Positions 1 through 11,760 of a stretch of 64,000 nt of DNA are shown piece by piece (the first letter of the stretch is position 1; each line of letters opens with the position of its first letter). Below the pieces are notes generated by a model. The model saw nothing but the letters and a program-made list of their open reading frames with translations, was not told the origin of the DNA and made no database searches. The position numbers and the translations under genes were made by a program. This DNA comes from Gnetum montanum. Its lineage: Eukaryota; Streptophyta; Gnetopsida; Gnetales; Gnetaceae. The stretch spans positions 22,703-86,702 of the forward strand of contig MNCI01002024.1 of NCBI GenBank assembly GCA_015680685.1. Direction: 5' to 3'.

Positions 1-481
1 ACACCCTATATTGTTGTACATAGTGCATGGAACTTATTTCTTCTCAATCTTTTTGAATGCATTTTCCTTGAAAATTTCCAAGGACGGATCTTTGATGCCC
101 ATTTTTGCATCAACAGTACTCAACCAAGCCCTTTCCATAATGATTGGAAAGTTTCCCTTGCAATTGTCAGCTTTGATTACCAAGAAATCAATAGGATATG
201 ATCACCCATAGACAATGATCACAATGTTCTCTACCAATCTCAATGGAACAGTGATGGACTGGTCTACCAATTCTAAATGGATGTTGCTCATCTTAAGAGG
301 AGGCAGATTCTACATGTTGTACATTTCATGAGAAATTAGATTAACTCTAGAACTTGAGTCAAGAAGAGCCTTACATGGCTCATTCCTAGCAATCTACAAA
401 TACATAAGAGGACTTCTAGGATTAGCTCTTTTCCTAGGAAGGCTATTAGCCTTGATCCAATCAAATACAGTATGGGTTAAC
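1..481 (-). pseudogene. Athila-like retropepsin remnant (B/D-type element)
   Basis: Read on the minus strand from 481 down to the window edge, this encodes a decayed retroviral-type aspartic protease. Visible landmarks are the start MLTHTVFDWIK, the active-site stretch ALLDSSSRVNLISHEMY and, downstream, FPIIMERAWLSTV, the counterpart of the family's IILGRPFL flap-end motif. The same domain is better preserved at 62914-63570, which guided the reading. Several in-frame stops are present, for example after HEMYNM. The catalytic D is kept, but the glycine of the usual DSG/DLG triplet is serine here. In an intact element it would process the Gag polyprotein. No reverse transcriptase can be assessed because the window starts here. 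Family assignment is by motif only. Confidence 0.7.
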
Positions 482-1927
482 ATAACTATGCAGATCTTGG
501 GAGGTGTTTGGTTTCAAGGGATCTAAGAAGGAATGGATGTAGTGGATGAAAGAGATATAGAGAAACTAGCCACATAAGTAGGTGAGGGTTTAGTAGGGCT
601 ATTGGTTAGGAAGAATGGTCTTTTACAGGATCTTGGTTTCAAACCACTCAGCTAAGGAGACAGCTATAAGTTAATGGCCCTGGTAGCATTATGTTGTTAT
701 GGCTAGGCTAAAATCTCACTCTACATAGATGGAGTAGGTAGTAATTGGGTTGAGGGTGGAGGAGCATGTGCTAAAGGATGATAAGGATGATAGGGATATG
801 GGGTTTTTCCTCTAGTAGATGAAGAATGAGTTCTATAATACTTTGGAGGGTAGTATTAATGCTAAAAAGAATCATGATAAGAAGAGTCATGCAAAGACAT
901 TAGTTGCTAAACATAGTATCCATACAAATCTAGCTACCTGTAAGGGTACTATTACCTTGATTGTGGCATCCCCCATGACTGTGGATGTTGCCACTACTGA
1001 TACTATTTATATGATTGTGGTGGAGCTCCACTTGGATAATAATCCTATTGTTTTTGTTGGAACTACCTTGGGTCACCTTGAGAAAAAGGCAACCTTCTAG
1101 GTGCTTACCTTCATGCTAGTCTAGGATTCAAAGCATACACCCCAGATTCCTATAATTTGACGTAACAATGCAACATCCCTTGGGATATTCATATTGATAG
1201 ATGTCACACCCACCATCATCATCTAATTTTGAATCCAAAACCTCTTCTACTACTGCAACCTTGTCCTTACCCCTTTGGTAGGCATGTTAAACTTCTTTTC
1301 TTCTCCTAAAGTCACAATCACTAGCTTGTTCTTTAGATTCTTCCATAATTTTATGAGGAGTTCAAAGTTTTTCATCCAAAGCTTCCCACATGTTTTCAAC
1401 CTTAGCTAAATTTTTAGATAGATTTTTGAATTAGCAAGGTTTTTTGTTGCACCACCTCATCAAGTGGTGCTTCCCCCTCACTTTCATAGAATTGGACCTT
1501 CCTTTTTTTGATGGAAAGATCCCAATTATACTCCTTAACGCTTTTCTATTTTCTTAGCTCACCTTCTTCTTTTGCAACCTCCTCAATTAGTCTTTGAATC
1601 CAATAGGCTCTAAGTTCTGATAGTCTCCCTTAGGCATAAACACCAAGAGTTCTCCTTGTTTTTTATCAAAGGCCATCTATGATATGGTGAAGCTACTCCC
1701 ATTGAGAATAACCATGGCCAAGACATCTATGCAAAAAGGAATAATATCTGCCCATGGTAGCATCTAAGGGTTCATGTGTTCCTTATTTCCAACCTTAAAT
1801 TTTCCTTCACAAGTTTGACACTCTAGAGTATGTCTAATACTTGTCATTAAACAATTCTAGCATTGTACTCCATAAAAAGATTGATTCTAGTTCTAGAGAC
1901 TAGTACCAACTTTCCACTTCCTTGATT
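482..1927 (-). pseudogene. Athila-like gag, C-terminal two thirds (decayed)
   Basis: Minus-strand gag continuous with the protease remnant at 1-481. Around 1560-1927 the Gag core can be recognised (ARVSNL-like, HG-F, IIDGL-like positions) by comparison with better copies at 6179-6600 and 48536-48823. Near 1170-1216 the zinc-knuckle position reads CDIYQYEYPKGCC, where the expected C-x2-C-x3-H-x4-C has lost its second Cys and its His. Many frameshifts and stops. The upstream end is cut at 1927/1928, where a minus-strand LTR joins directly, so the N-terminal third of gag, the PBS and the leader are missing. A 93-residue plus-strand reading at 819-1100 is an antisense shadow of this gag. Confidence 0.65.
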
Positions 1928-2766
1928 GGCAATAGACCCTATGTCCAACCTTATAAATCACTAAGCATTCATGTATGATCCAGTCAAATTCCATAGACTT
2001 ATAACCTTCTAAGCACCCTAGTCTCTAGGAAGTGAAACTAACCATTACAATCATTATCTTCCCAATTACACTTGTGAAATGCAAGGGTATGATTAAGTGC
2101 AATTAATCCTTACAATTTTTATCATTTTTATGTTTTGTGTTTTAAGTCACCTAAGGGTAAAGAATAATGAATAAGATAAAATAATTAAATTGTTAATCTA
2201 ATCTAACTAGCTGCACCTAACTAATCCTAACATAAGCATCCATTCCCACTTGATGTACACATCCTGAACACATTTAACACTACTAGGTTACCAAACATTA
2301 AGTGTTACTAGGATTACCAAGTGCTAAGCATATGCTCAGAGTGGTCATACTTATGTGCTTAATTAATCACTATTTAATTACTTAAAGAATTAAAGAAAAT
2401 TTCATAAAACATTAAATTCATAAATAAATAATTAATCTATTTTAAAGTGCTACAAGGTTTATCAAAAAGCTCATCTGTATTGCTGCACACACTATTGTAC
2501 TCAAGTACAATGATGCTCGAATAAAGATCTATACACTCTTAACTCCTACTGTGGGCTCTTAGAAAAATATGCTAACTTTCAAATAACAAAACCACAAGAG
2601 ATTTGCTACAACTATGAAAAGACATGCCATAAACATAGCAAGTGAACACATATTTATAAACAAAAATAGACACTATGTTGATAGGGCCATGTTAATGCAT
2701 CAAATTATGCATCAATGGGTCCTAGTCAACGAGGCCCAATCGATGTAGCCAATTTATGCTTCATCA
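1928..2766 (-). repeat. LTR, minus strand, B/D family (5' LTR of the left element)
   Basis: Reading the minus strand from 2766, it starts TGATGAAGCATA and ends near 1928 with a decayed copy of the common LTR end. It is closely similar in layout to the LTR at 60389-61216: shared blocks include the AATAAAGATC-type polyadenylation region near 2520 and the blocks around 2250-2340. It abuts gag at 1927 without PBS or leader, so an internal deletion removed the element's beginning. On the other side it interrupts an unrelated gag fragment at 2767, which indicates insertion into an older element. The 1928 boundary is approximate. Confidence 0.7.
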
Positions 2767-3733
2767 TAAGCTACTCCTTTTAAGGAAATCCATGGCTTAG
2801 ACATCTATGTAGTAAAGAATAGTATCTACCCAAGGTTGCATCAAGGGATTCATGGTTCTCTTGCTTCCATCCTTGGATTTGTTTTTTTAGATTGGACACT
2901 CTTGAATAGGTTTAGTATTTCTCATTGAAAAGCTCAAGCATTATGGACCACCAATGGATTAAGTCTAGTTTCAATGATATATATAGACTTTCAGCTTCTT
3001 CTATTAATGTCCAAGGAAAGAGCTTAAGCTTTCACCACTTACTTTCAATATTTTGGAAGGTGCAAGCATCATGGAAGGCTTGTAAATGATGTTGTGGATT
3101 AGAATTGTAGCCTCCCTTAAATTTAGGAATGTTATTCATATCAAGTCATTTTATGTGGCTTTTGCTTTGATGCCTATGGGGTATTTTAATTACCTCCTTG
3201 ATCTATATCATGTTTCTAGTAGCCAACAAGGGTTCATCATCATTAGATATGTCATGGTTATACTCACTATTTCTAGTTTTTTTATTATGATCATCTTGTC
3301 TATGCTCCATTTACTATATTGTATCTTGTTGTTGATCCTTTTTTCTATCTCTATCTTAATCCCTTAGTGAAGCTCTATTTCTATACCTACATTCATTTTG
3401 GTCAAAACTTGATCATGAAGATGAAGAGGAAGATGGTAAACTAGGAGAATTACTATGGCTTCCATAACTCCCCCTATAGTTCCTTGGTTCATCTCTTCTA
3501 GGTTTGCTAGAGGTCATAGGCCTTGAGATCCTTCTTATTATATGATTTGCTCCATCCCTTCTAGGATTATCCACAAGAGTTGAGCATAGTCTTTGATAGT
3601 AAGGGTCAGAATGAGCATATGAGACTCCTACTTATAGTGGTTCACTGTAATTCTCTACAATATAAGTCATATCATTTCCCCTACCAGTCTTCTCATCGTG
3701 CGATGGATTATATGTCCTATGTGAAACAGACAT
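2767..3733 (-). pseudogene. gag N-terminal fragment, B family
   Basis: The minus-strand reading starts at 3733 with MSVSHRTYNPSHDEK, a divergent form of the MSSSHRTK start seen in family A at 5582, 12700 and 49613. It continues through the YAHSDPYYQRLCST and SRPMTSSKPRRDE regions and into the Gag core, then is cut off at 2767 by the minus-strand LTR of the left element. Stops such as EPL*VGVSYAH mark it as dead. The PBS (3848-3865) and the truncated LTR (3866-4446) follow in the right order, so this is the 5' end of a separate minus-strand element. A hydrophobic 93-residue reading on the plus strand at 3086-3367 is its antisense shadow. Confidence 0.7.
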
Positions 3734-3847
3734 GTTTTTATTTGATAATGTGAATGGCTTAAAATATTAATATTTCTTAAAAGATAAATCATTAATGCTT
3801 TTATAATGATTGTTTATAATATAACTATTCTAGATCACTAGCACCAT

Positions 3848-3865
3848 TCCCAACAATGATGCTAA
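3848..3865 (-). other. primer-binding site, decayed
   Basis: Immediately inside the minus-strand LTR end (TCATCA, then TTAGCATCATTG on the minus strand). It aligns with the PBS of family A and, less well, with the tRNA-Asp type PBS of Athila/Tat elements (TGGCGCCGTTGCCGGGGA, from memory of the family). Differences are mostly transitions. Position between LTR and gag start supports the call. Confidence 0.5.
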
Positions 3866-4446
3866 TGATGAGCGGCAAGTGTCCCCTGTGCCTAACCTTA
3901 CAAATTATAAGCATTCATGTGCAATCTGACTAAATTTTGTGGATGGAATTAGTATGGTATCTAGATTGTTAAGTGTTGATTGTAGGTCGCTGTCTTCACT
4001 TTGACTAGTGGTAGCTTTATCATGTATGGTTTAGTCCAAAGTGAGGCGTATGATTATGATGTTGTGCAGCGATGGCTAAGTCATATGAAAGCATGAAAAT
4101 TAATTATTTAATTAATCCAACTAATAAAAAGAAGATAAATCTTAGAATATCTAAGAGATAGAAGTGTATATTCCTAGCTTTCCATACATGTCCTAAACTC
4201 ATATATCTACTACCAGGATTACCAAATGTTATGCTATTGGGTGAACTAAATAATAACATTGTTGGGATTACTAAGTGAATATGTGTTTACACTTCAAACT
4301 AGTCATGCTCATTCTACAAATTGAGTAATGTGCATGAAAATTTAAATATTATCTAAGTACATAGAAAGCAAATTGCATTAAAATTACATCTATTCTAAGT
4401 TAAAGTACTGCAATGAATATGAATCAATCTCAATATTATTACTATT
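3866..4446 (-). repeat. LTR, minus strand, B family, 3' part only
   Basis: On the minus strand this is the R/U5 side of an LTR, ending TCATCA at 3866. It stops abruptly at 4446, exactly where a plus-strand family A LTR begins. Its missing first part is found at 50735-51043. The two halves join cleanly at the sequence CATGAATAG-TAATAATATTGAG, with CTATT (plus strand) present on both sides, at 4442-4446 and 50735-50739. That is the signature of an insertion with a 5-bp target duplication; the inserted block is now 46 kb and rearranged. Confidence 0.75.
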
Positions 4447-5449
4447 TGATGAATCATCAATTGGCTGGGATATCATTGATGCTATGTCTCATCTGCAATA
4501 TCGTTGATGCTATATCATATTTATTTGAAAAAAAAAAGTCAATTTCTGGTCAGCTAAGATATCTTAGCTCCAATATCTTGGATTCAATATCTTGGCTCCG
4601 ATATCTTGGCTCTAATATCTTAGCTCGAATATCTTGGCTCTGATATCTTAGCTCTAATATCTTGGCTCTGATATCAAGGGATGTATGCCAGCCTATAAAT
4701 ATAACACTTGGGCATAGGATTTGGGATTTAATTAGTTAATAGAAAAGCTAAACTCTTGCAGTTTTTTTCGTAGTCTTAGAGAATAGTCAATGAGTGCCCG
4801 TAGTGTGGATCTAAGTTAGTTGTACGACGTCTTATTCAAGTGGCAATGTACCTAGACACATTCCATGAATGACAATAAGATCGAGATTGATTCTTATTCA
4901 TTACAGCACTTTGACTTAGATTAGATTTACTTTCCATGACATTTACTTGTTATGTACTTAGTTAATATTTACATTTCCATGCATATTAATGAATTGACAA
5001 AATGAGCACGACTAGTTTCAAGCATAAACATGTATTCACTTGGTAATCCCAATAGTGTTATTGCTTGGTTCACCTAGTAGCATCGCACTTGGTAATCCTA
5101 GTAGTGGATGCGTAGGTTCAAGGCATGTATGGTAAGCTAGGAATGAACACTCATCATCAATAGGCTAGTTTAGACTTTACATTCAATTATTAATTAGGTT
5201 AAATAATTGAGTCCTTTGTTATCATTAACAATATCATAAGGCCAAAACAACATTAATTATCATATGCCTCACTTTGGATTAAACCATACATACAAAGCTA
5301 CCACTAGTCCAAGTGAGAAGACAGCAAATTTTGATCAAGAGATAATGATCTAGATGCCACAACTAGTCCTATCCATGGAATTTGACTAGATCATGCATGA
5401 ATGCTTGTTATTCATGTGGTTGGGCATAGGGGTACCTCATCACTCATCA
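4447..5449 (+). repeat. LTR, family A, 5' LTR of element P1
   Basis: Starts TGATGAATCATC and ends CACTCATCA, so the ends are short inverted repeats TGATGA/TCATCA. A TATA box (TATAAATA) lies at 4694-4701, preceded by a run of GATATC-containing short repeats. AATAAGATC-type and TTCATTACAGCACTTTGACTTAG blocks follow, as in all other copies. It is followed by a PBS and gag, so it acts as a 5' LTR. About 1 kb. Confidence 0.85.
4551..4675 (+). repeat. short tandem repeats in LTR U3
   Basis: About eight imperfect units of 15-16 bp of the form GATATCTTGGCTCTA, each containing the palindrome GATATC or a one-base variant. They lie just upstream of the TATA box. Other LTRs of the window have different short repeats at the same place, so this is a fast-evolving promoter-proximal region. 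Confidence 0.8.
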
Positions 5450-5450
5450 T

Positions 5451-5468
5451 TGGCACTATTGCAGGAAA
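5451..5468 (+). other. primer-binding site of element P1
   Basis: TGGCACTATTGCAGGAAA starts one base after the LTR end. It matches the window's other PBS sequences and the tRNA-Asp type PBS of Athila-like elements apart from mostly transitional differences. Confidence 0.6.
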
Positions 5469-5581
5469 TGGTGCTAGTGATCTAGATTAATTATATTATA
5501 CACGATCGCTATAAAGGTATTAATAATTTATCTCTTAGAAAATATTAATATTTCAAGTCATACATGTTATTAGGTAAAATC

Positions 5582-8300
5582 ATGTCTTCTTCACATAGGA
5601 CCAAGATTGCATCACATGAGAAAATCACTCATAGAAGAAATGATAGAATCTATACTAAAGAAAATTGGAGTGAACAACCTCAATCAGGGGTTTCTTGTGC
5701 TCATTTAGACCCTTACTACACTCAAAGACTATGTTCAACTAATGCAAAAAATCCTAGAGGAGATGGAGTAAGTCCTAGATCAAGAAGGACCTCAAGGCCT
5801 AGAACATCCTCTAAACCTAAATAAGATAAACCAAGGGACCATGGGGAGAACTATAGGAGCCATGGCAATTCTCCTAACTCGTCATCTTCCTCTTCCTCTT
5901 CAATGTCTAGTTCTGACAAAGATGAACATAGGTATAGAGATTGAGCTTCACTATGGGGTCGAAATAATCATAGAAATCAAACCTAAGGGTAAAATCAAAG
6001 ACATCAAAATGAACATAGACAAAATCATCATAGTCAAACAAATAGAAATATAGATTATCACCATGACGTGTTTGGTACAAATGAACCCATGTTGGCTACT
6101 AGGGACCTAACATAGATTAGGGAGGTAGTTTAAATACCCCAAAGGCATCAAAGGGATAGTCACTTCAAATGGCTTGACATGAACAACATTCCTAAATTTA
6201 GGGGAGGCTATAATTCTAATCCACAACATGACTTACAAGTCTTCCATGATGCCTATGCCTTTCAAAATATCAAAAATAAGTGGCAAAAGCTTAAGCTCTT
6301 CCCTAGGACACTAATAGATGAAGCTAAAAGTTGGTATAGATCGATGGAACCAAGTTCCATCCACCAATGATCCACAATGCTAGAACTTTTCAATGAAAAA
6401 TACCAAATCTATGCAAGAGTGTCCAACCTAAGAAAACAAATCAAGGTTGGAAGCAAGAAAGTCATGAACCCTTGGATGTGGCCTTGGATAAATGCTATTC
6501 ACTACTACATAGATGTCTCGGCCATGATTTCTCTTAAAAAGAGCAAATTTTCCACATCATAGATGGGCTTCATAATGAAATGAAAGAGACCATTGAGATG
6601 TATTCCTAAGGTCAGTTATACGAACTGAAAGTCCATCAGCTACAAAGGCTTATTGAGTGGGTGGAAAAAGAAGAAGGAGAGCTATGTAAATGAGAGAATG
6701 TAGAAGAAAATAATTAGGATCCAACTATTTAAAAGAAAAAGGTCCATATCTATGATGTGGAAAAAGAGGTAGCTATTGATGAGGTGACTTCGCAACAAAC
6801 CTTGCTAATACAAAAGTTTATTGATGAGCTTGAAGCAAAGCTAGATAAGATGTTAGAATGGATAAATGAAAAAGTTACAACTTGCGTAGAGGAGAGAGTA
6901 ATGTAAAAAAAATCAAGTGACCATAAAAAAAGGAGGAAAAGGGACCAAGAGACAAGTAAGAACATTGATCGGTAGAAAGGGAAAATGGATGTAGAAAAAG
7001 AGGCTATAGACTCAACCACCAAAGAAGATGATGGATGTGACATTTGCATATATGACCATCCAAAGGGCTATTACCCAATCATGTTACATCTACATGAGTA
7101 TTGGGCTTTTGCATTGAATCCCAAGTTTGTAAAAAAGCAAATGCCTAGGAAATTACCTTACTCACAAGGTAATTATAGATAGTCCTACAACCAGCCATAC
7201 TATCCTAGTAGGACTTCTTATCAACCTCAAAACTACTATCAACTATAGTGGCAAAACCCATAGTCATGGGGGAGGCCCTCATCAAACCAACACTACCCTT
7301 ATTATCAGCCAAACCCATACAANCTCATCAAACCAACACTACCCTTATTATCAGCCAAACCCATACAAATATTAGGTTCAAAAACCTATTTCTCCAACTA
7401 GTTCTACTTCGTCTTCTTCAAATCACTACTACCACTCTCTTGAATATCATTGGTCCATGATATCTTCTAAAGGATCATCACCTCACACATATCATCCTCC
7501 ATCATATCCTAAATATTCTCATACTTCCCTCCACCATATGTCACCACTAATAACATAGGAAGGTTTGGCACCATAACATCAATGGAAGAATGCCACTTGT
7601 GCTATCAACATACACAAAAATGATAATGCCAGTAGATCTCCACCAAAATCTCAAAAACACCCTTTCTTTAGGATGGTTCCCATGCATAACCACAACACTC
7701 ATGGCCCTACTAACTTATCAAAACCATCACAAGGACAATTTGATGCAATAACCTTCCTCACCAAACCTATCTTCTAATCATACAAAAATGCCAACAACCA
7801 TTACCACTCCAATACAAGTCATAAATGATAAGCTTATCATTGTGGAGAGATAAGAAAATACATGCATCACTAATAGTAAAGGGTGTAGTTATGGACTAGA
7901 AATTCAAAATATTAACACAACCCACAAAAGAGTTTAAGAATAAGTGTGTGAGCAAAAACCAATCTACGTAGTAGCCACTAAACCAGAAGATACCCAGTGG
8001 CTTGAAAATGAGAATATAAAACTATTTCAAAGATTCATGAAGGTAGTTGATCCACTTATTAGTTCGAGACTTAAGAAAATGAACCAAACAAAGTACTTAG
8101 ACACAGATATCTTACACTTTAATTATACACCAGAAGAGGATATTAAACATGAAGACCTAAGAGTTAAAATAGAAAATCAAGAAGAAGAAGAAAACACATT
8201 TGGACCTTCAAAAATGGAAATACCTTTAAGTTCAAATGAAGATACATCTCCAAATGATCCAAATGAGACTATCACCAATGTTAGATGGACTACCACATGA
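5582..8300 (+). pseudogene. gag of element P1 (family A, Athila-like), decayed
   Basis: Structural Gag polyprotein of an LTR retrotransposon; its product would form the cytoplasmic virus-like particle. It starts MSSSHRTKIASHEK at 5582. The SRPRTSSKPK/serine-rich region is at 5780-5920, and the Gag core at about 6179-6600 (IPKFRGGYN, LKLFPRTLIDEAKSWYRS, LFNEKYQIYARVSNLRKQI, IIDGLHNE). The knuckle region at about 7033-7075 reads CDICIYDHPKGYY, an Athila-type C-x2-C-x3-H-x4-C with the last Cys changed to Tyr. A Pro/Tyr/Gln-rich stretch follows, and a charged C-terminal domain (TKPEDTQWLENENIKLFQR) ends NVRWTTT at 8300. The frame changes at least twice, and TAG/TAA stops sit where CAG/CAA is expected. 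The 45-bp exact repeat around an N at 7278-7368 is probably an assembly fault. No protease or pol follows. Confidence 0.8.
7278..7368. other. 45-bp exact duplication around a single N: probable assembly artefact
   Basis: Bases 7278-7322 and 7324-7368 are identical, separated only by N at 7323. The same pattern occurs at 48849-48935. An unmerged contig overlap joined by one N explains it better than a biological tandem duplication. Confidence 0.8.
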
Positions 8301-10525
8301 TTGATTAAATTAGTAATGATGATACATTGGAAACTAATGGTGTATAACCAAGGGATTGTGTGGTCCATCTCCCAAATCTGCAACAAAAGGATTAGTCATA
8401 GGGGAGATGCTCCATCATGGTTCAAGAACTAATTAGTGTTTTTCACTTTTTTGTTTTATAATTTTTTATCATTTTCCTATTTCCTCCAAAATTTTCTAAT
8501 TCTTAATATGTTTTCCATTTCTTAAAATTTCTCTTTTCTGGAGTCATTTTCTTTATGTTTTATGAATGTATTTTATTTTTTTGTTAATAATATTACCAAG
8601 TCATAATGCAAAATTCAACACTATGTGTTGGGTTTTTGTGCTATGCTATTAAGATGATTGGGTAAGTAATTGTGTAAAGTAATGAAACCACCTTCTTTGA
8701 ATAAAAGGTCTTTTTCATGGAAAAAATTTGGGTCTTCTTTCATGAAACTAACTTAATAAATTATCAATGTACCTTGAAGAAAGAGGAAATGACCAATGGG
8801 GAATGGCAAAGGGTGTGACCTCAACGGAACTTGTTGGATTCTCTTCTTGACTTCCTTCGTGTGGTTTATGACTCCTCAAGGAACGTATCATTACTCCTTC
8901 ATCAACCAATAAATAGGAAACTATGTCTTTGCATGGTGTGATTCCCATTTCAATAAAAAAATTTAAAATCCAAAGAAAATAACAAAAATAAAAATTCAAA
9001 GCACATCCCTTAGAAACAATAATGGGATATAAGCACTAGTTATGGGGCTAGAAAGACATGTTACCCATGCCTAAAGGTGATCCTCTAACTAAGGCCGTTC
9101 CTTCCTTCTTCTCTTTTCTTCTCTTTTTGGAGTGATGATTGTTCTTTGGGTTGGTTATGGACTCATGGTGGTCGGTAAGAAGGAACACATCAATGCGAGG
9201 TCACTATTCATGTATGGACTTGGTATGAACTTGGATAGATAAGTATGTTGATTATTTTAATCACATCTCATAAGAACCTATTATGGACATGACCAAGTAC
9301 CTTACATCCTAATCTCTACAATCCCTTCTCATCCCATTATTCACCTCACTACTACATGCAATTATGAGCCTTTTGGTTTTGTGTAGTATAGTGCAACATC
9401 CTAGCCATGGTAGTTGTGTGTTATTTGGAATAAAGGCATGGTCTACATTTAACTTCTCAAGTGCCCATAGACATCTATAGAAGTGGTTATGCAAGGGCAT
9501 TATGGAGGGAGCCTGCTTTAGGGAGGATCCACTTGCATAACTTTTGTTGATCATGACTTTTTTCTAACCTTCACATTTTCCAAAACATCAATGATAGTTT
9601 CTTTGAATTTATGCATAATTTTGGAACTACTTTTCATCCCTTTCAAACTACTTTTTTTTCACTTTTTCCTACTCTTCTATTTAAATATCCTTCAAGTTTA
9701 ATATTTCTTGGCCATCTTCTAAATCAAACCTTTGGTTGTAATTGTTTAAAAACTTGTATGCTTATGAAGTCATGGGACTTATTAGTCATGGGAGTTAGGG
9801 ATGCCTACTTTGAAATTTTTCCAACATCCTATTTTCAAACATTGTGATCACTAATAGTAATTGACAACATAAGATGAACCACTTAATGATTTTAGTTACC
9901 TCATAGCCTTGGGCATAGTATGCTAACATCACCTTGTGCCTCAACAAAAACTAAGGGATCCAAAAAAGGTTACTTATTAAGGAAAATTTACCAAAACTAA
10001 TGTTGATCCTTTGGTGACTATAGGTGATGCTAAAAGAAACACTTAAGGAAGAAGTTCTTTTACCAAGCATGAAAACAAAGCCAAGATGAAAACAATAGAA
10101 GATATGCCCATGGACAAATTATAGCACATATAAGATTACAGCTCAAACATCACATGTATGCTAGATCCATGGGACAATGAGAAGAAACTTTAGTCCATCC
10201 TTTAAGAATGCTCTACATAACCAAAGAAGCATTGACATAATAATCAAGATTGGAAGTTTGCCACTACTAATAGCAACAAGAAGAATCATCTTCAGTAGAT
10301 TCTTGAAGACCTCTACAAATTTTGTAATCTTCAATGTCTATCTAGTCTTTTTGTCACTCTGTCATTTTGTATGCATCCACTCAAATAAAATTTTATAATG
10401 TTACACTCATAGTCAGTCAGTAGTTAGCGTCAATCAATAATCTCATCATTCCTAATTTTTTTATAAAGAAAGCTTGATGCTATCTTGTTAACTCAAGGAC
10501 AAGTTTTTACTCACTCATTGGGGTA
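8301..10525 (+). other. pol-less 3' region of element P1
   Basis: About 2.2 kb between the gag stop and the 3' LTR. In an autonomous Athila element protease, reverse transcriptase, RNase H, integrase and often an env-like ORF would lie here or follow; none is recognisable in any frame. The region is nevertheless strongly conserved among the A copies (15381-16838, 17862-20008, 41365-43369, and minus strand 44733-46894). It includes a T-rich stretch, a GACATGTTACCCATGCC block, a GGGGAGGAtCCAC block near 9525, an antisense ORF (8748-8999) and, just before the LTR, the CTCATTGGGGTA end. Confidence 0.75.
8748..8999 (-). other. short antisense ORF, copy 1 (MG-TPCKD type)
   Basis: Antisense to the element. 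From an internal ATG it reads MGITPCKDIVSYLLVDEGVM, then RSHKPHEGSQEEN and a PFAIPHWSFPLSSRY end. Recognisably the same reading is open in four other A copies (15855-16064, 18337-18528, 41599-41868, and 46114-46311 with damage). The start Met, the PCKD motif, HKPHEG and the stop region are kept. I do not recognise the family. Antisense ORFs in the 3' region are known from some Tat-lineage plant elements; whether this one is translated is unknown. Confidence 0.35.
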
Positions 10526-11492
10526 TGATGAATCATCAGTTGGCTGGGATATTACTACTGCTACATTGCATCTATGATGTCATTAATGCTATATCACATT
10601 TGTTTGAAAAAAATTCAATTTTTGGTTAGCTAAGATATTGGAGCTCTGATATCGAAGCCCTAATATCAAATACTCAATATTGGGGACCAAGATGCAATGT
10701 TGGATATCCAATATTATGGGATGTGTGCCAACCTATAAATATAGCGCTTGGGCACATGGTTTGGGCATAAGTTTAATCAATAGAGTAGCTAAACCCTTAT
10801 AGTTTTATTCCATATTCTTAGAGAACAATCAATGAGCACCCGTAGTGTGGGTCTGAGTTAGTTGTATAACATCTTATTCAAGTGGCAATATACCTAGACA
10901 CATTCCATGAACAGCAATAAGATCAAGATTGATTCTTCTTCATTGCAACACTTTGACTTAGATTAGATTTACTTTCCATGCAATTTACTTTTCATGTATT
11001 TAGTTAATATTTACATTTCCATGCATATTAATGAATTCATGAAATCATCATAATCAGTTTTGAGCATAAAAAAGTATGCACGTGGTAACCCCAATAGCGT
11101 TATTGCTTGGCTTGCCTAGTAACATAGCACTTGTTAATCTTAGTAGTGGATACATGGGTTTAGGATCTGTACAGCAAGCTAGGAATGAACAATCATCACC
11201 TGTAGGCTAGTGTAGACTTTACTTTCCATTATTAATTAGCTTAATTAATTGATTTCTTTATTACCATTCAAAGTAGCATAAGTATAAAAAAACATCAATT
11301 ATCATATGTTCCACTTTGGACAAAACCATACGTGAAAAACGTACCACTAGTCCAAGTGGGAAGACAATGAACTACGATCAAGACATAACAATCTAGATGT
11401 CACAACTAGTCCCATCTATAGAATTTGACTAGATCGTGTGTGAACACTTGTGATTCGTATGGTTGGGTGTAGGGGCAACTCACCACTCATCA
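10526..11492 (+). repeat. LTR, family A, 3' of P1
   Basis: Starts TGATGAATCATCAGTTGG and ends CCACTCATCA. The TATA box lies in CCTATAAATATAGCG near 10733. The U3 lacks most of the GATATCTTGG repeats of the 5' LTR. It pairs by position with 4447-5449, but the flanking bases (CTATT before 4447, TTAAT after 11492) do not form a target duplication, so the two LTRs may come from different insertions. Confidence 0.8.
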
Positions 11493-11760
11493 TTAATGAT
11501 GCTTTAAAATTTTTCTAACATCCTATTTTCAAACATCATGGTAACTAATAGTAATTGATCAAAATAATGTGAACAACTTAATGATTTTATCACTCTATCA
11601 TTTTGTATCCATCCACTTGAATAAAAATTTTTAATGCGACACTCAGAGTCAGTCAATATTTAGCATCAATCAATAATCCCATACCTTCCCAATATTTTTT
11701 AAGGGACTTGTTCCTCCTTTTGCTTACATAATGATGAGCTTTCATTCAATCATGGGGGTA
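11493..11760 (+). other. fragment of A-element 3' end
   Basis: 268 bp matching two separated parts of the pol-less 3' region, joined by an internal deletion of about 450 bp near 11586. It ends CAATCATGGGGGTA directly before the next LTR. With 10526-12567 it makes an LTR-internal-LTR arrangement typical of recombination between LTRs. Confidence 0.7.

Noticed and set aside
819-1100. 93-codon plus-strand ORF near the left edge
   Set aside because: Antisense to the minus-strand gag; the minus strand shows knuckle-region similarity to other copies.
3086-3367. 93-codon hydrophobic ORF, possible membrane protein
   Set aside because: Antisense shadow of the B gag N-terminal fragment read on the minus strand.
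4447-11492. P1 as one intact element with paired LTRs
   Set aside because: The flanking 5-mers differ (CTATT and TTAAT), and CTATT instead matches 50735-50739, so the LTR pair may not stem from one insertion.
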